Source: an uncultured bacterium
GTDB lineage: Bacteria > Bacillota_A > Clostridia > Oscillospirales > Oscillospiraceae
NCBI GenBank assembly: GCA_905214605.1
Contig: CAJMMY010000039.1
Span: forward strand, 1 to 7,995
Length of the DNA: 7,995 nucleotides
Direction of reading: 5' to 3'
A model generated the notes under the pieces. The model saw nothing but the letters and a program-made list of their open reading frames with translations. It was not told the origin of the DNA and searched no databases. Shown here one piece after another: positions 1-6,950 of the stretch. The position numbers and the translations under genes were made by a program. Numbering within the stretch: the stretch's first letter is position 1; each line of letters begins with the position of its first letter.

Positions 1-978
1 GAGCCTTATTCCGCAAGCAGCCGGTGTATGGTGGTAACCGAGACCAGAACCGGCAAAATTCTGTTTGAGTTCGATTACGGTTCCACCTATTCCTTGGCCA
101 TTCAGCCGATCAGCAATTCCGGAAAAGCCGCAACCTGGTTTAAGGGTTACAAATACTACGGCAGTTTCCAGTACGCACGGCTGACAGACAACGAAAAAAT
201 TACTGTTGTCAACTTTGTGAATATTGATGATTATGTTAAGGGCGTTCTGCCGTCCGAAATGGGCGGTAGTTTCCCGCTGGAAGCATTGAAGGCACAGGCA
301 TTGTGTGCAAGAGCCTATGCGGCAAGCCATTTCAATTCCCGGCGTCAGTATGGCTTTGATGTGTATGCCGATACTTGGGATCAGGTATATCGTGGCTTAA
401 ACGGAGCCACCTCAACAACCAATGCTGCCGCAGACGCTACGGCCGGTCAATACATCTGGTATCATGGACATTTGTGCGAATCGTACTTCTTCTCCTCCTC
501 CGGCGGTGCTACGGAATCCAGTCTGAACGTTTGGGGAACGGAGCTGCCCTACTTGCAAGGTGTTGTTGACCCTTACGACAGTGAAACCAGCCATACATAC
601 GATCAATGGAGCTACACATTGACAGCGGCCCAGATTCAGAGTAAACTCAACAGCAAATTCTCAAAATGCAATTTGGGAACCATCGCATCTGCCACACCCA
701 CCTATTCGGATACCGGAAACTGCATTTCCATTACGTTTACGGATACCAGCGGAAACAGCTACGCAATTTCCCGCACAAACTGCTATTATGGTCTGGACTT
801 GCCCAGTCTTCACTTCACCATTGAGCAAAACAGCAGCGGTGACTTTGTGATCAACGGCGGCGGTTGGGGGCACAACTGTGGCTTGAGCCAGTGGGGCGCC
901 TATGCAATGGCTAAAAACCACAATATGACCGCATCTCAAATTATCAAATTCTATTACACTGGAGTATATGTTCGATGA
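1..978 (+). CDS. SpoIID/LytB-domain protein (5' partial)
   Basis: The frame is open to the left edge, so the true start lies outside the window; the ATG at 28 is probably internal. Residue numbers here count from that ATG. The SpoIID/LytB family includes the sporulation peptidoglycan lytic transglycosylase SpoIID and amidase enhancer LytB-like proteins, which act on the cell wall outside the membrane. Visible family marks are [18 protein letters not shown] (about 61-78), whose PSEM glutamate (E77) matches the position proposed as catalytic in Spo[17 protein letters not shown] shortly after; SSSGGATES with a following PYL..V.DPYD; and the C-terminal [19 protein letters not shown] (277-295), the family signature. 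No signal peptide or anchor can be judged because the N-terminus is missing. The stop TGA overlaps the queA start by 4 bases (ATGA), indicating translational coupling. Whether it serves sporulation or general wall remodelling cannot be decided here. Confidence 0.9.
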   Translation, partial: EPYSASSRCMVVTETRTGKILFEFDYGSTYSLAIQPISNSGKAATWFKGYKYYGSFQYARLTDNEKITVVNFVNIDDYVKGVLPSEMGGSFPLEALKAQALCARAYAASHFNSRRQYGFDVYADTWDQVYRGLNGATSTTNAAADATAGQYIWYHGHLCESYFFSSSGGATESSLNVWGTELPYLQGVVDPYDSETSHTYDQWSYTLTAAQIQSKLNSKFSKCNLGTIASATPTYSDTGNCISITFTDTSGNSYAISRTNCYYGLDLPSLHFTIEQNSSGDFVINGGGWGHNCGLSQWGAYAMAKNHNMTASQIIKFYYTGVYVR

Positions 979-2018
979 AAAAATCCGATTTTTGGTTTGA
1001 TCTTCCGGAAGATCAGATTGCACAGACCCCCTTGGAGAAACGGGATAACTCCCGCTTGATGTATTTGAATCAGAAAACCGGAGAGGTTGCGCACTACCAT
1101 TTCTCTGATTTGCCGAAATTCTTGAATCCCGGCGATTGCCTTGTCTTGAATGACTCCCGGGTTCTCCCCGCCCGCTTGATTGGACACCGCCCCACCGGCG
1201 GTCAAGTGGAAGTTCTGCTGCTGAAAGACTTGGGCAATGACGAATGGGAATGTCTGACCAAACCCGGCAAAAAGGCAAAGCCCGGCGCAGAGATTTCTTT
1301 CGGCGACGGACAGCTGAAAGCAACGGTGCTTTCTACCGGTGAAGGCGGTACCCGGCGCGTCAAATTCGATTATCAGGGCATTTTCCTGGAGGTTCTGGAA
1401 GAACTGGGCAGAATGCCTTTGCCCCCTTATATCCATGCGGAACTGGCTGACCAGGAACGGTATCAGACGGTGTATTCCAAGGTGGTCGGCAGCGCTGCGG
1501 CGCCCACTGCCGGATTGCACTTTACAAAAGAACTGCTGGATCAAATTCGCGGCATGGGTGTGAAGGTCTGCTTTGTAACGCTGCACGTCGGTTTGGGTAC
1601 CTTCCGTCCGGTGAAAGAAGATGAAATTGAAACCCATGAAATGCACTCGGAATTCTGCATTATGCCCAAGGAAACCGCAGATGCCATCAACGAAACCAAA
1701 GCCAACGGCGGACGGGTTATTGCGATTGGAACCACTTCCTGCCGAACGATTGAGTCTTTCGCCAACGAAGATGGCACGATGGACGAGAAATCCGGTTGGA
1801 CCGACATTTTCATTTATCCCGGATATCGGTTCAAGTGCGTCGATGAGCTTGTGACCAACTTCCACCTGCCGGAAAGCACCCTCATTATGCTGGTGTCTGC
1901 ACTGGCAGGTCGGGAGAACGTTCTGCGCGCTTATGATATTGCCGTGCAGGAAAAGTATCGCTTTTTCTCTTTCGGTGACGCCATGTTTATTGGTTCTCCC
2001 AAAGAAACAACAGAATAA
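975..2018 (+). CDS. queA: S-adenosylmethionine:tRNA ribosyltransferase-isomerase QueA
   Basis: QueA transfers and isomerises the ribosyl moiety of S-adenosylmethionine onto 7-aminomethyl-7-deazaguanine at tRNA position 34, giving epoxyqueuosine, a late cytoplasmic step of queuosine synthesis. At 347 residues it has the normal family length and looks intact. Conserved blocks are seen in order: [20 protein letters not shown] at the N-terminus, the [16 protein letters not shown] block, PLPPYI, RYQTVY (162-167), [10 protein letters not shown] (174-183), [11 protein letters not shown] (from 203), [10 protein letters not shown] (from 252), TNFHLPES (from 294) and a closing [12 protein letters not shown]. 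The ATG at 975 is supported by GGAG at 961-964, ten bases upstream, and by the 4-base overlap with the preceding SpoIID-domain gene. A strong intrinsic terminator follows the stop, so this is the last gene of its operon. No other queuosine genes are in the window. Confidence 0.97.
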   Translation: MKKSDFWFDLPEDQIAQTPLEKRDNSRLMYLNQKTGEVAHYHFSDLPKFLNPGDCLVLNDSRVLPARLIGHRPTGGQVEVLLLKDLGNDEWECLTKPGKKAKPGAEISFGDGQLKATVLSTGEGGTRRVKFDYQGIFLEVLEELGRMPLPPYIHAELADQERYQTVYSKVVGSAAAPTAGLHFTKELLDQIRGMGVKVCFVTLHVGLGTFRPVKEDEIETHEMHSEFCIMPKETADAINETKANGGRVIAIGTTSCRTIESFANEDGTMDEKSGWTDIFIYPGYRFKCVDELVTNFHLPESTLIMLVSALAGRENVLRAYDIAVQEKYRFFSFGDAMFIGSPKETTE

Positions 2019-2025
2019 AATAGGA

Positions 2026-2056
2026 AACGCAGAGTGTCATTCGCTCTGCGTTTTTT
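2026..2056 (+). terminator. intrinsic terminator after queA
   Basis: An 11-base stem (AACGCAGAGTG at 2026-2036 with CGCTCTGCGTT at 2042-2052, one G-T pair) closes a five-base TCATT loop and runs into a T-tract at 2051-2056. It begins eight bases after the queA stop. This is a textbook Rho-independent terminator closing the SpoIID-domain/queA transcription unit. A-rich bases on the left side are short, so activity on the other strand is less likely. Confidence 0.92.
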
Positions 2057-2228
2057 CGCTCCCATTCAGAGAATTTCGGACAATAAAACATGTAAAATTC
2101 TCATGCCATTTAATTTATACACTTTGCGTGGGAGTGTCTATGGCGTTTTCAATGCGAGTGATGTATACTGGCTTTTTGTACCAAATCAACATGACATCGA
2201 GTAATGTAGAAAGGATGCGGCAGTTTCC
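2057..2228 (+). promoter_or_regulatory. intergenic region expected to hold the transporter promoter
   Basis: The stretch lies between the queA terminator and the MMPL-type gene, so a promoter is expected here. It is AT-rich. Two -10-like hexamers are visible, TATACA at 2116-2121 and TATACT at 2164-2169, but neither has a convincing -35 box at 16-18 bases spacing, so no exact promoter is called. A Shine-Dalgarno-like AGAAAGG lies at 2208-2214. Short open frames crossing the region have no supporting features. Confidence 0.35.
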
Positions 2229-4727
2229 ATGGAATCAAACGAAAAACCCAGCTTTTGGGTCAAACTGTCAACATTTATTGTAGATAAGCGAAACTTCTTT
2301 TTCCTATTGTTTGCGCTGTCTTGTATTTTTAGTGTATTTTCGTCTGCATGGGTCAAAACGAATGATGATTTGACCAGTTATCTTCCTGCGGATACGGAAA
2401 CCCGTCAGGGCTTGACGATTATGGAAGATAACTTCACGACCTACGCAACGGCTCGAATTATGGTCTCGAATATCTCGTTGGATCGCGCGGAGACGCTGAG
2501 CCATACGTTGAAAACCGTAAAAGGCGTTACTTCCGTGGACTTCTATGATCCGGATAGCCAGGATTCCCAACTGTCCGATTATTACAAAGATGCCTCGGCG
2601 CTGTTTACCATTACATTTGCCGGAGAAACGGAAGACGAGATTTGCTCAAAAGCTATGAGTACTCTGAAAGAAATGCTTTCGGGGTATGACTATTACATTG
2701 ACAGTGAAATCGGCAACAGCATCAACGATACTCTGGGAAAAGAAATGCAGATTGTTATGGCAATTGCGGTAGTGATTATCGTTGTCGTTCTGCTGTTCAC
2801 CTCCAAAACCTATATGGAGGTTCCGGTGCTGCTGATAACATTCGGTGCAGCAGCGCTCTTGAACATGGGCACAAACTTCCTGATGGGTGAGATTTCCTTT
2901 GTGACGAATTCCATCGCCGTGGTGCTGCAGCTGGCATTGGCCATTGACTATGCAATCATCTTGTGCCATCGGTTCACGGAAGAACGGGAATTTCGGGATA
3001 CCCGAGAGGCTTGCATTATTGCATTGAGCAAGTCGATTCCGGAAATTGCCGGTTCCAGTTTGACCACCATTTCCGGCTTGGTCGCTATGATGTTCATGCA
3101 GTTCCGTATCGGTTACGATATGGGCATTGTGCTGGTAAAAGCAATCATTCTGAGCTTGCTTTCTGTATTTACGCTGATGCCCGGCTTGCTGATGCTCTTT
3201 GCCAAAGGTATGGACAAAACGCATCACAAGAATTTTGTACCGAAAATTGATGCTGTGGGTCACTTTGCGGTAAAAACCAAAGTCATTATCCCGTTGCTGT
3301 TTGCAGGATTACTGGTGGGCGCCTTTATTCTTTCCAACAACTGTCCTTATGTCTACGGCAGCTCCACCTTGACTACGTTCAAGAAAAATGAAGCCCAGAT
3401 TGCAAAGGAAAAGGTCACCGATACATTCGGCAGCACAAACACCTTGGCAATGGTGGTGCCCTCCGGCGATTATGCAAAAGAGAAGGCATTGCTCAGCGAG
3501 CTGAAAAAGATGGAACACATTGATTTCGTCACCGGACTTTCCAGCGTAGAAATCAAGGACGGCTATGTTCTCACTGATCAGCTCACGCCTCGTCAGATGT
3601 CCGAGCTGATGGACATTGATTACAGTGTGATTAAACTGGCCTACACCGCTTATGCAGCAGACCAAGGCAGCTATGGTCAAATCATCGGCGGTATTGATGA
3701 TTACAGTGTTCCGCTGATTGACATGTTCATGTTCATCTATGACCAAAAAGAGGCCGGCTATATTTCTTTGAGCAGCGATTTGAATCAGACATTGGATAGT
3801 CTCCATGATCAGTTGGTTGATGCCAAAGCGCAGCTGTCCAGTGATGACTACACACGATTTGTATTGCAGCTGGATTTGCCGGAAGAATCCGATGAAACCT
3901 TTGCTTATCTGAAAACCTTACATAATGTGGCTGCGCGCTATTACAGCGAGGTATATTTGGTCGGCAACTCCACCAGTGACTACGATTTGTCTCAATCCTT
4001 TATCAAGGATAATCTGATGACAAACATTTTGTCGGTACTGTTCGTTTTGATTGTGCTGGTGTTCACGTTTATGTCTGCTGGTTTGCCGTTCCTACTGATC
4101 GTGGTCATTGAAGGCAGTATTTGGGTGAACTTCTCCTTCCCCTATCTGCTCCACCAGAATTTATTCTTCATGAGCTACTTGATTGTCAGTTCCATTCAGA
4201 TGGGCGCAAATATCGACTATGCAATCGTTATTTCCAGCCGCTACACAGAATTGCGCCAGACCATGGATAGTAAGCATGCCATTATCGAAGCACTGAACCA
4301 ATCCTTCCCTACTATCATTACTTCCGGTACCATTTTGGCTGCTGCCGGTATTCTGATTAGTATGCTCTCTTCCGTGGGCATTGTTGCATCTATTGGTGAA
4401 TGTCTGGGCCGTGGTACGATTATTTCCATCATTCTGGTTCTGTTTGTTTTGCCCCAGATTCTTGTTTTGGGTGATATCATCATCGAGAAAACATCCTTTG
4501 TACTGAAAAAAGCCGGGGTAATCAATCATACGGCAACATCCGGCAATCTGGCAGTAAAGGGTCACGTGCGAGGCTATGTCAACGGCATTGTAGACGCGGA
4601 TATCCGCGGTGTAATTCAAGGCAGCGTATCCGCATTGGTAGATACCGGTGTCATTGAAAATCAAGATGAAACTGCCGGTACACGGCAAATCAAAGAAGAA
4701 AGCGAGGGAAAGCCCGATGAAACGTAA
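2229..4727 (+). CDS. RND/MMPL-family membrane transporter
   Basis: This 832-residue protein has the two-fold layout of MMPL (hydrophobe/amphiphile efflux-like) transporters. It has one helix near 22-42, an external domain to about 170, helices to about 330, another near 350-370, a second external domain to about 600, helices to about 750, then a soluble tail. The proton-relay motif is present in each half: AIDYAII (D240) and NIDYAIVIS (D663). Family members move lipids, glycolipids or other amphiphiles across or out of the membrane using the proton gradient; the substrate here is unknown. The ATG at 2229 is the only start downstream of the in-frame stop at 2202-2204. The AGAAAGG site at 2208-2214 is 14 bases away, a somewhat long spacing. 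The tail (776-808) is an unusual four-residue [V/I]-x-[G/A]-x repeat, followed by a charged end. The stop overlaps the next start by 11 bases, suggesting a functional pair with the secreted GLUG/coiled-coil protein. Confidence 0.9.
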   Translation: MESNEKPSFWVKLSTFIVDKRNFFFLLFALSCIFSVFSSAWVKTNDDLTSYLPADTETRQGLTIMEDNFTTYATARIMVSNISLDRAETLSHTLKTVKGVTSVDFYDPDSQDSQLSDYYKDASALFTITFAGETEDEICSKAMSTLKEMLSGYDYYIDSEIGNSINDTLGKEMQIVMAIAVVIIVVVLLFTSKTYMEVPVLLITFGAAALLNMGTNFLMGEISFVTNSIAVVLQLALAIDYAIILCHRFTEEREFRDTREACIIALSKSIPEIAGSSLTTISGLVAMMFMQFRIGYDMGIVLVKAIILSLLSVFTLMPGLLMLFAKGMDKTHHKNFVPKIDAVGHFAVKTKVIIPLLFAGLLVGAFILSNNCPYVYGSSTLTTFKKNEAQIAKEKVTDTFGSTNTLAMVVPSGDYAKEKALLSELKKMEHIDFVTGLSSVEIKDGYVLTDQLTPRQMSELMDIDYSVIKLAYTAYAADQGSYGQIIGGIDDYSVPLIDMFMFIYDQKEAGYISLSSDLNQTLDSLHDQLVDAKAQLSSDDYTRFVLQLDLPEESDETFAYLKTLHNVAARYYSEVYLVGNSTSDYDLSQSFIKDNLMTNILSVLFVLIVLVFTFMSAGLPFLLIVVIEGSIWVNFSFPYLLHQNLFFMSYLIVSSIQMGANIDYAIVISSRYTELRQTMDSKHAIIEALNQSFPTIITSGTILAAAGILISMLSSVGIVASIGECLGRGTIISIILVLFVLPQILVLGDIIIEKTSFVLKKAGVINHTATSGNLAVKGHVRGYVNGIVDADIRGVIQGSVSALVDTGVIENQDETAGTRQIKEESEGKPDET
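4554..4652 (+). repeat. period-4 protein repeat in transporter tail
   Basis: Transporter residues 776-808 read as eight consecutive tetrads beginning with V or I and with G or A (once T) third: VKGH, VRGY, VNGI, VDAD, IRGV, IQGS, VSAL, VDTG, then V. The codons differ between tetrads, so it is a protein-level pattern, not a recent DNA duplication. The alternation of aliphatic and small residues suggests a beta-rich or self-associating structure on the cytoplasmic side. It loosely recalls bactofilin-type repeats, though those have a longer period. Confidence 0.75.
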
Positions 4728-6573
4728 AACACTTTTGAAAAAGATTTCCGCACTCCTGCTGTGCGCATGTTTGATTCTGGGGCTTTTCCCGCTGACCACA
4801 TTCGCGACGGAAGAAACCATTCGAATTTCCGATATAGATGATTGGAATGATTTCGCAAAAAAATGTACGTTGGATTCCTGGTCTCAGGGAAAAACCGTAG
4901 TTCTGGAATCGGATTTGCATCTGAAAAAAGCCGGTATCGTGCCGACATTCGGCGGAACGTTTGATGGCAACGGTCATACCATCAGCGGGCTGAACATCGA
5001 AAAAGAGGGCTCCAATATGGGTCTGTTTCGGTATCTGCAAGCCGGTGGCGTTATTCAAAATCTGAAAGTCACCGGAACTGTGGATCCCAGCGGCACTACC
5101 ACCGGTGTCGGCGGAATTGTCGGCTCCAACAGCGGAAAAATTCTGCAATGTTCCTTTCGCGGAAATGTAACGGCAACCACCGGTGTCGGTGGGATTGCCG
5201 GCATCAACGAAAGCACCGGTGAAATTACCAACTGCGCCGTCAACGGCAATGTGAGCGGTGAGCATTACACCGGCGGAATTGCCGGTGAGAACTACGGCAG
5301 TATTGTCCTTTGCAAAAACCGTGCGCAGGTCAATACCCACGAAACCAATGTGTCTCCCAATTTGGATACCGTTGACTGGAACAAACTGAACAGCACAGAA
5401 AACGTGCCCGCCTGCACCGACAGTGGCGGCATTACGGGATTTTCCAAAGGCATTTTGCAGAACTGCACGAACTATGGAACCGTTGGCTATGCCCATACCG
5501 GTTATAACGTAGGCGGTGTTGTGGGACGTCAAGCCGGATACATGGACGGCTGCATCAACAATGGAAAGGTTCTGGGTCGAAAAGACGTAGGCGGTGTTGT
5601 GGGGCAAATGGAACCTTACACCCTGCTGCAATTTCAAGCAGATACAATGAATCAGTTGTATGACGCATTGGACCAGATGTCCAACTTACTGGACACCACG
5701 CTGACCCATGCACAGTCCAACGGCCAAGATATTTCCGGGGAAATGACCGGCATCAACACCATGACCGATGATATCCGTTCTGATTTGGACGGAATTCTTG
5801 ATGACCTGGACGCATGGAGTAACGGTACAATTGATACTATAAACGATCTGAGCGCCCGTATTTCCCGCGTTTTGAATCAGATGAGTCCGGTGATTACGGA
5901 CCTTGAAACGTCCACAGGAGAGATCAGCAGTGCCTGTACCGAACTGCGAAACGGTATCGACAAGCTGGACGAGGTCAATGACCCCAACGCACAGGTTTAC
6001 AAAGATATCCACGCAACACTGGATAGTCTGAAAAACGCCTCTGACAATATGCAGACAGCAATGAAGTCTATCAGCGCTGCGATAGAAGAGATTCAGAAAG
6101 CACTGGGCGATGATACAGCAACTGCGGCGGAGCTTTCCAAGCTGAGCGCAGGATTTCAGCAGCTGTCAAATAGTAGTGCAGAGGCTGCAACAGCAGTCGG
6201 TGACCTTTCCCATGAATTGAGTCAGCTGCAGGTCGATGACGAGGAGCAGGCAGCACTGCATACTGCTGCACAGTCGGCGGAAGATGCGCAAAGCGATCAC
6301 GAGCGCGACGTTTTCTCGAAACACGACGAACATGACGAGCCGCAGCCTCATTTCGAAACCGAAACGTCCGAAGCGTATGGCGAAGGCGAAAGTGACAACG
6401 AAGCGTTCAAAAAAGCTGGCGATTCAACCGAAGCTTCGACCGACGAAGCATCTGGCAACGAGGTCGCGGCGCTTTTCGAAAGCCCCGCAACCAAACAGGC
6501 CGTTATTGCGGGTGCCGTGGCGGGCTTTGTCGCAGGCGCCATCGCCGCGGCCATTGTGTGCTTCGTGCTGTAA
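4717..6573 (+). CDS. secreted GLUG-repeat/coiled-coil protein with a probably foreign C-terminal segment
   Basis: The ATG at 4717 is chosen over the upstream in-frame ATG at 4648. It is preceded by GAGGG at 4704-4708 with eight bases spacing, and starts a clear signal peptide (MKRKTLLKK, a hydrophobic core, then TTFA before TEE; cleavage likely after residue 30). Residues about 75-110 resemble the first turns of a right-handed beta-helix (GGTFDGNGHTISGL). GLUG-type repeats follow at about 130-300, each with a GG[IV].G core and most with a nearby N/G-C pair. Residues about 305-505 form a long, polar, heptad-like helical region (predicted coiled coil). From roughly 506-525 onward the composition changes: an acidic linker rich in E, D, S and H, then an Ala/Gly-rich membrane helix (about 594-618) ending the protein. 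The first 500 residues fit a surface protein partnered with the overlapping MMPL transporter. The tail probably belongs to another gene or organism, so the protein as written may not exist in any cell. No enzymatic function is recognised. Confidence 0.7.
   Translation: MKRKTLLKKISALLLCACLILGLFPLTTFATEETIRISDIDDWNDFAKKCTLDSWSQGKTVVLESDLHLKKAGIVPTFGGTFDGNGHTISGLNIEKEGSNMGLFRYLQAGGVIQNLKVTGTVDPSGTTTGVGGIVGSNSGKILQCSFRGNVTATTGVGGIAGINESTGEITNCAVNGNVSGEHYTGGIAGENYGSIVLCKNRAQVNTHETNVSPNLDTVDWNKLNSTENVPACTDSGGITGFSKGILQNCTNYGTVGYAHTGYNVGGVVGRQAGYMDGCINNGKVLGRKDVGGVVGQMEPYTLLQFQADTMNQLYDALDQMSNLLDTTLTHAQSNGQDISGEMTGINTMTDDIRSDLDGILDDLDAWSNGTIDTINDLSARISRVLNQMSPVITDLETSTGEISSACTELRNGIDKLDEVNDPNAQVYKDIHATLDSLKNASDNMQTAMKSISAAIEEIQKALGDDTATAAELSKLSAGFQQLSNSSAEAATAVGDLSHELSQLQVDDEEQAALHTAAQSAEDAQSDHERDVFSKHDEHDEPQPHFETETSEAYGEGESDNEAFKKAGDSTEASTDEASGNEVAALFESPATKQAVIAGAVAGFVAGAIAAAIVCFVL
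5095..5610 (+). repeat. GLUG repeats
   Basis: About five imperfect copies of a GLUG-like unit are visible in the translated frame: GGIVGSNSGKILQC, GGIAGINESTGEITNC, GGIAGENYGSIVLC, GGITGFSKGILQNC and GGVVGRQAGYMDGC, with a final GGVVGQ. GLUG motifs occur in secreted and surface-attached bacterial proteins, in beta-helix or adhesin-like contexts. The repeats have diverged in DNA sequence. Confidence 0.85.
6225..6290. other. composition breakpoint (possible chimeric join)
   Basis: Upstream of this interval, Ala and Ser are mostly GCA, GCT, TCC and AGC with moderate GC. Downstream, codons such as GCG, TCG and CGC dominate, CpG becomes frequent, and GC stays high to the window end. The protein pattern changes in the same place from a regular coiled coil to a low-complexity acidic linker. 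No terminal repeat, integrase or insertion sequence is present. The exact base is uncertain; the short repeats of GCAG/CTGC between 6222 and 6275 could have served as microhomology. The frame stays open across the join, which could be chance. Confidence 0.65.
6291..6573 (+). other. acidic linker plus C-terminal transmembrane helix of unknown parent
   Basis: This is the part of the reading frame after the composition break. It encodes a linker dominated by E, D, S, H and T, then ATKQAVIAGAVAGFVAGAIA and a further hydrophobic stretch to CFVL and the TAA stop. The helix has spaced glycines (GAVAGFVAGA), a glycine-zipper-like pattern that can drive helix packing. It looks like the end of a tail-anchored or single-pass membrane protein from the high-GC side. 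If the join is an assembly artefact, the N-terminal part of that protein is missing from this window. I do not recognise the family. Confidence 0.55.
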
Positions 6574-6645
6574 ACGAGCATTATGAAACCGACGATGCGC
6601 TAGAGCCAAAGCGTTCAGCGCATCGAACAATCATCCCGAAACAGA

Positions 6646-6681
6646 GAGGCACGGGAGACCGCCACATGTCCCCCGTGCCTC
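6646..6681. terminator. GC-rich hairpin between convergent genes
   Basis: Ten paired bases (GAGGCACGGG at 6646-6655 with CCCGTGCCTC at 6672-6681), then one mismatch and three more pairs (GAC at 6657-6659 with GTC at 6668-6670), close an eight-base loop. On the minus strand the stem is followed by TCTGTTT, a short T-rich run; on the plus strand there is no T-run. It probably terminates minus-strand transcription arriving from guaD, and could also act on the plus-strand frame ending at 6573. Confidence 0.7.
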
Positions 6682-6690
6682 CTAGGCCGT

Positions 6691-6771
6691 CTAGGCCTTC
6701 TGCAGGAGATTCAGCAACTCCTGAACCTCCTGCGCCTTTAGGCTTTCTGGGCTTCCTGAGCTTACCTCGCA
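6691..6771 (-). pseudogene. short minus-strand orphan frame, possible C-terminal gene remnant
   Basis: Between an in-frame TGA (6774-6772) and a TAG (6693-6691) the minus strand encodes 26 residues ending SLKAQEVQELLNLLQKA, a plausible amphipathic protein C-terminus. The stop lies ten bases before the terminator-like hairpin at 6646-6681, as expected for a real gene end. There is no ATG, GTG or TTG start and no ribosome site, so it cannot be an intact gene. It may be the eroded end of a gene once located between guaD and the terminator, or chance. Confidence 0.25.
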
Positions 6772-6787
6772 TCAGAACCTTCGAATG

Positions 6788-6950
6788 TAGCTTCCAACCA
6801 TCCTCGCTGCGTTATCGAGCATCCTTATGCACCCCGGCATCCTTGCCGCGCAATCGAGCACTCATGCCGTGCTACGCGCATCAATGTCGCGCACTCGAGC
6901 CCCCATGCGCGCTACTTCGCACCCTCGTCGTGCTATCGAGCATCCTTGTC
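6788..6950 (-). repeat. degenerate 20-21 bp tandem repeat array overlapping the guaD stop
   Basis: Read on the minus strand, about eight successive units of 20 or 21 bases fit a consensus near GACAAGGATGCTCGATAGCAC. The unit at 6950-6930 contains the last codons and the TAG stop of guaD (DAR then stop). The following units lie at 6929-6909, 6908-6889, 6888-6869, 6868-6848, 6847-6828, 6827-6808 and 6807-6788. The first and seventh share the exact 14-mer AAGGATGCTCGATA, at plus-strand 6934-6947 and 6813-6826, 121 bases apart. A further weak copy may lie near 6780-6761. This array fills most of the noncoding stretch next to guaD; no other gene is seen in 6574-6932. Confidence 0.6.

Noticed and set aside
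954..1865. Long minus-strand open frame opposite queA (about 300 residues)
   Set aside because: It lies fully over a well-conserved queA, has no recognisable domain or ribosome site, and its composition reads as the reverse complement of queA codons.
1933..2283. Open frame spanning the queA end and the intergenic region
   Set aside because: It runs across the strong intrinsic terminator at 2026-2056 and has no domain; its last part is out of frame with the transporter.
4648..4716. Upstream ATG at 4648 as the start of the GLUG gene
   Set aside because: It would overlap the transporter by 80 bases and put 23 charged residues before an otherwise perfect signal peptide; the ATG at 4717 has its own Shine-Dalgarno site.
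4690..5637. Long minus-strand open frame opposite the GLUG gene
   Set aside because: The plus-strand frame has a signal peptide and GLUG repeats; the minus-strand frame is Gly/Ala/Val-rich because it mirrors those repeats.
6703..6723. Small hairpin CAGGAG / CTCCTG
   Set aside because: A six-base stem with a nine-base loop and no T-run is weak in GC-rich DNA and has competing pairings (TTCAG with CTGAA); not enough to call a terminator.
6788..6950. CRISPR array
   Set aside because: The 20-21 base units are contiguous and degenerate, with no conserved direct repeat separated by unique spacers and no cas genes nearby.
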